A DNA stretch of 8,369 nt. It comes from an uncultured Eubacteriaceae bacterium (lineage in GTDB: Bacteria > Bacillota > Clostridia > Lachnospirales > Lachnospiraceae). Numbering within the stretch: the first letter of the stretch is position 1; every line of letters begins with the position of its first letter. The DNA lies in the NCBI GenBank assembly GCA_945938055.1, contig CAMEUH010000101.1, positions 1-8,369 on the forward strand, written 5' to 3'. The notes beneath the pieces were generated by a model. It was not told where the DNA came from and did not search any database. It was given only the letters and a program-made list of their open reading frames with translations. Positions 7,287 through 8,369 of this stretch are shown in pieces. Position numbers and translations under genes: made by a program.

Positions 7287-7370
7287 TCAGATTCCATACT
7301 GCACAAACAATCTGTGACGATACTCCCCATCCTTTGATGCCTTTTCCAACTCTTCATACTTTTTTTGCAA
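7287..7370 (-). pseudogene. Possible 3' remnant of a lost gene (27 codons, no start)
   Basis: In one minus-strand frame the interval before a TGA at 7289-7287 reads LQKKYEELEKA followed by SKDGEYRHRLFVQYGI. This is a protein-like mixture of helical charged residues ending in a compact tail, unlike the Cys/Trp/Met-rich translation of the overlapping minus-strand frame. No ATG or ribosome binding site precedes it: an in-frame TGA lies three codons upstream of the TTG at 7370, and the terminator of the neighbouring zinc-ribbon gene is just beyond. I read it as the C-terminal end of a decayed gene, or as a chance coding-like stretch. I do not recognise the family. Confidence 0.28.
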
Positions 7371-7378
7371 TAAGCATC

Positions 7379-7417
7379 AAAAAAAGAAACCATTCCCAAA
7401 AAATCGGAAATGGTTTC
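7379..7417 (-). terminator. Intrinsic terminator of the zinc-ribbon gene
   Basis: On the minus strand GAAACCATTTCC (7417-7406) and GGGAATGGTTTC (7397-7386) form a 12-bp stem with one G-U pair and an 8-nt loop, followed directly by seven Ts (7385-7379). It starts 17 nt after the stop codon at 7434. On the plus strand the wobble becomes an A-C mismatch and no T-tract follows, so it acts in one direction. Confidence 0.9.
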
Positions 7418-7433
7418 CTGTTACTGTATTATT

Positions 7434-8204
7434 TTAGAGTTTGTTGCCACATGCAAAACACATTACATCAAATTCTTCCAGTTTTTGTCCGCAATATGGG
7501 CATTCTTTTCCTGCCGGCTTTACTTCTTCCGGTGCCAGGGTAACAACTGGCGGCTGTTCCTCCGTATTCTGTGACGGTAATGGCTCCGATACGGTTTCCT
7601 TGACCGGCTCAGTTACCGCTTCTTCTACCGTGGAATGCTGCAATGGTACCGATGCAGCTGCCTTTGGTTCCGGTTTTGAAATTGATATGGTTTCTTCTAC
7701 CTTATAGCCACAAACCGAACAGAACTTTGCACCCGCCTCAAGGAAAGAATTACAGTTTTTGCATGTAATAAATCCGCTTGGTGCTGATTCTGCGTTCTTT
7801 TTAATCTTGTTTCCGCATTCGGTACAAAATGTAGCTGTATTCTTTAATTCCGCGCCACACTTATCACATACAATGATTCCTTTTAACTCATTAATTCTTC
7901 CCCGATACTCCTTAATAAGTTCCTTTCTTCCCTTAACATCATGAATCATGGATGCCAGTGCACTTTCTGCATCATCTGCATGCAGCTCACAATATTTTTC
8001 TCCAATATCACCATAAATTTCACGAATGACATGCTCTGTCTCGCTAATTTTGGATTCCCATCTGGCAATTTCCTGTTCTTTTCCATGTTCGCTGCCCTTA
8101 AGTTCAACTGTCTCAGGACCTGCAGACGGGCTTGTTTCTACAATGCCTGCCGCCATTGGATTAATGATTGCTCTTTTATCCCCGCCAATACCAAATACCG
8201 CCAT
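7434..8204 (-). CDS. Coiled-coil protein with three zinc ribbons, function unknown
   Basis: Soluble 256-aa protein with no signal peptide or TM helix. N-terminus about 1-40 is Gly/Pro/Ala-rich. Residues about 41-110 are charged and heptad-like, probably a coiled coil. Then come three zinc ribbons, each with two CxxC knuckles: C113/C116-C127/C130, C148/C151-C162/C165 and C235/C238-C249/C252. The first two are a tandem double-ribbon unit; the third sits at the extreme C-terminus after a Pro/Glu/Val-rich, probably disordered linker (about 170-232). All twelve cysteines are present, so zinc binding is likely. AAGGAGG (8217-8211) stands 6 nt before the ATG, and promoter and terminator are its own, so it appears to be a single-gene transcript. 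Such proteins are common in Clostridia but have no assigned reaction; roles in protein or nucleic-acid binding are only guesses. Confidence 0.88.
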   Translation of the reverse strand: MAVFGIGGDKRAIINPMAAGIVETSPSAGPETVELKGSEHGKEQEIARWESKISETEHVIREIYGDIGEKYCELHADDAESALASMIHDVKGRKELIKEYRGRINELKGIIVCDKCGAELKNTATFCTECGNKIKKNAESAPSGFITCKNCNSFLEAGAKFCSVCGYKVEETISISKPEPKAAASVPLQHSTVEEAVTEPVKETVSEPLPSQNTEEQPPVVTLAPEEVKPAGKECPYCGQKLEEFDVMCFACGNKL

Positions 8205-8239
8205 AATAAACCTCCTTCTCCAAAAAAATGGATAAGATT

Positions 8240-8268
8240 ATTATACTCTGTATTGATTCATTCGGCAA
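8240..8268 (-). promoter_or_regulatory. Predicted sigma-A promoter of the zinc-ribbon gene
   Basis: On the minus strand TTGCCG (8268-8263) and a perfect TATAAT (8245-8240) are separated by 17 nt. The expected start is near 8233, leaving a leader of about 29 nt that includes the strong ribosome binding site at 8217-8211. Confidence 0.75.
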
Positions 8269-8284
8269 GTGGTGAGGTTACCGG

Positions 8285-8321
8285 AATCCATATTAGTTCA
8301 GCCCATGTTAGTTCAATCCAT
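8285..8321. repeat. 15-bp imperfect tandem repeat at a gene end
   Basis: ATTAGTTCAGCCCAT (8292-8306) is followed by GTTAGTTCAATCCAT (8307-8321), identical at 12 of 15 positions. It is preceded by a half copy, AATCCAT (8285-8291). In the minus-strand reading frame of the gene at the right edge, each unit repeats the last four codons and the stop (YGLN-stop, HGLN-stop). Confidence 0.7.
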
Positions 8322-8369
8322 ATTCCTCAATGATTCCTTCAAATTCCAGCGAATTTGCAAATCCCCAGA
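8308..8369 (-). CDS. C-terminal end of an unidentified gene (partial, 5' part outside the window)
   Basis: On the minus strand one frame is open from the right edge for 19 codons, reading WGFANSLEFEGIIEEYGLN before TAA at 8310-8308. The composition is protein-like, while the other two minus frames stop inside the same interval. The piece is too short to name a family. It lies upstream of the zinc-ribbon gene in the same direction, 104 nt before it, with no obvious terminator hairpin between them, so some read-through into that gene is possible. Confidence 0.5.
   Translation of the reverse strand, partial: WGFANSLEFEGIIEEYGLN

Noticed and set aside
7211..7399. 62-codon minus-strand ORF in the convergent region
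   Set aside because: It spans both terminators, has Cys/Met/Trp-rich shadow composition and no ribosome site. The other minus frame there is more protein-like.
7241..7543. 100-codon plus-strand ORF after argH
   Set aside because: It starts in the loop of the argH terminator and runs antisense into the zinc-ribbon gene, with no ribosome site.
7941..8333. 130-codon plus-strand ORF
   Set aside because: Antisense to the coiled-coil part of the zinc-ribbon gene and its promoter, with no domain and no ribosome site.

Overview
The window looks like a chromosomal segment of a low-to-moderate GC Firmicute, most likely a Clostridia/Lachnospiraceae-type gut anaerobe. This is an inference from AT-rich intergenic DNA, strong AGGAGG-type ribosome binding sites, sigma-A-like promoters and the style of the proteins; there is no rRNA or other marker to fix the taxon. 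I see no mobile element, tRNA, rRNA, CRISPR array or phage gene.

Left third (1-2194, all on the minus strand): a leftward cluster read as comEA-like DNA-binding protein, then an OmpR/WalR-type response regulator, then a sensor histidine kinase that runs off the left edge. The kinase is not among simple ATG-to-stop ORFs because its 3' end is outside the window. It was found by translating the minus strand of 1-880: N-terminal membrane helix, extracytoplasmic sensor, second helix, HAMP and the H-box of HisKA. Its likely start overlaps the regulator gene by 44 nt.

Centre (2195-7201, plus strand): a 99-nt divergent region with a good promoter on each strand separates comEA from a rightward run of three genes. 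These are a GT2 polyprenyl-phosphate glycosyltransferase (CsbB/GtrB-like), a large YfhO-family membrane protein, and argininosuccinate lyase (argH). The first two resemble the csbB-yfhO pair that glycosylates lipoteichoic acid in Bacillus subtilis: the GT2 enzyme would load a sugar onto a lipid carrier in the cytoplasm, and the YfhO protein would transfer it to a polymer outside the membrane. argH starts inside the 3' end of yfhO (38-nt overlap), so it is probably read at least partly from the same transcript, perhaps helped by an extended -10 promoter inside yfhO. A hairpin plus T-tract terminates this unit.

Right part (7202-8369): a convergent minus-strand gene encodes a coiled-coil protein with three four-cysteine zinc ribbons. 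It has its own promoter, a strong RBS and a clear intrinsic terminator. Beyond that terminator lies a short coding-like minus-strand tail that may be a gene remnant. At the right edge are the last 19 codons of another minus-strand gene, whose stop codon is embedded in a 15-bp tandem repeat.

The most interesting points are the csbB/yfhO-like pair translationally linked to argH, the comEA-two-component cluster, the unclassified triple zinc-ribbon protein, and two small 3'-end oddities (the remnant and the stop-codon repeat). I do not see convincing evidence of a wholly new system.
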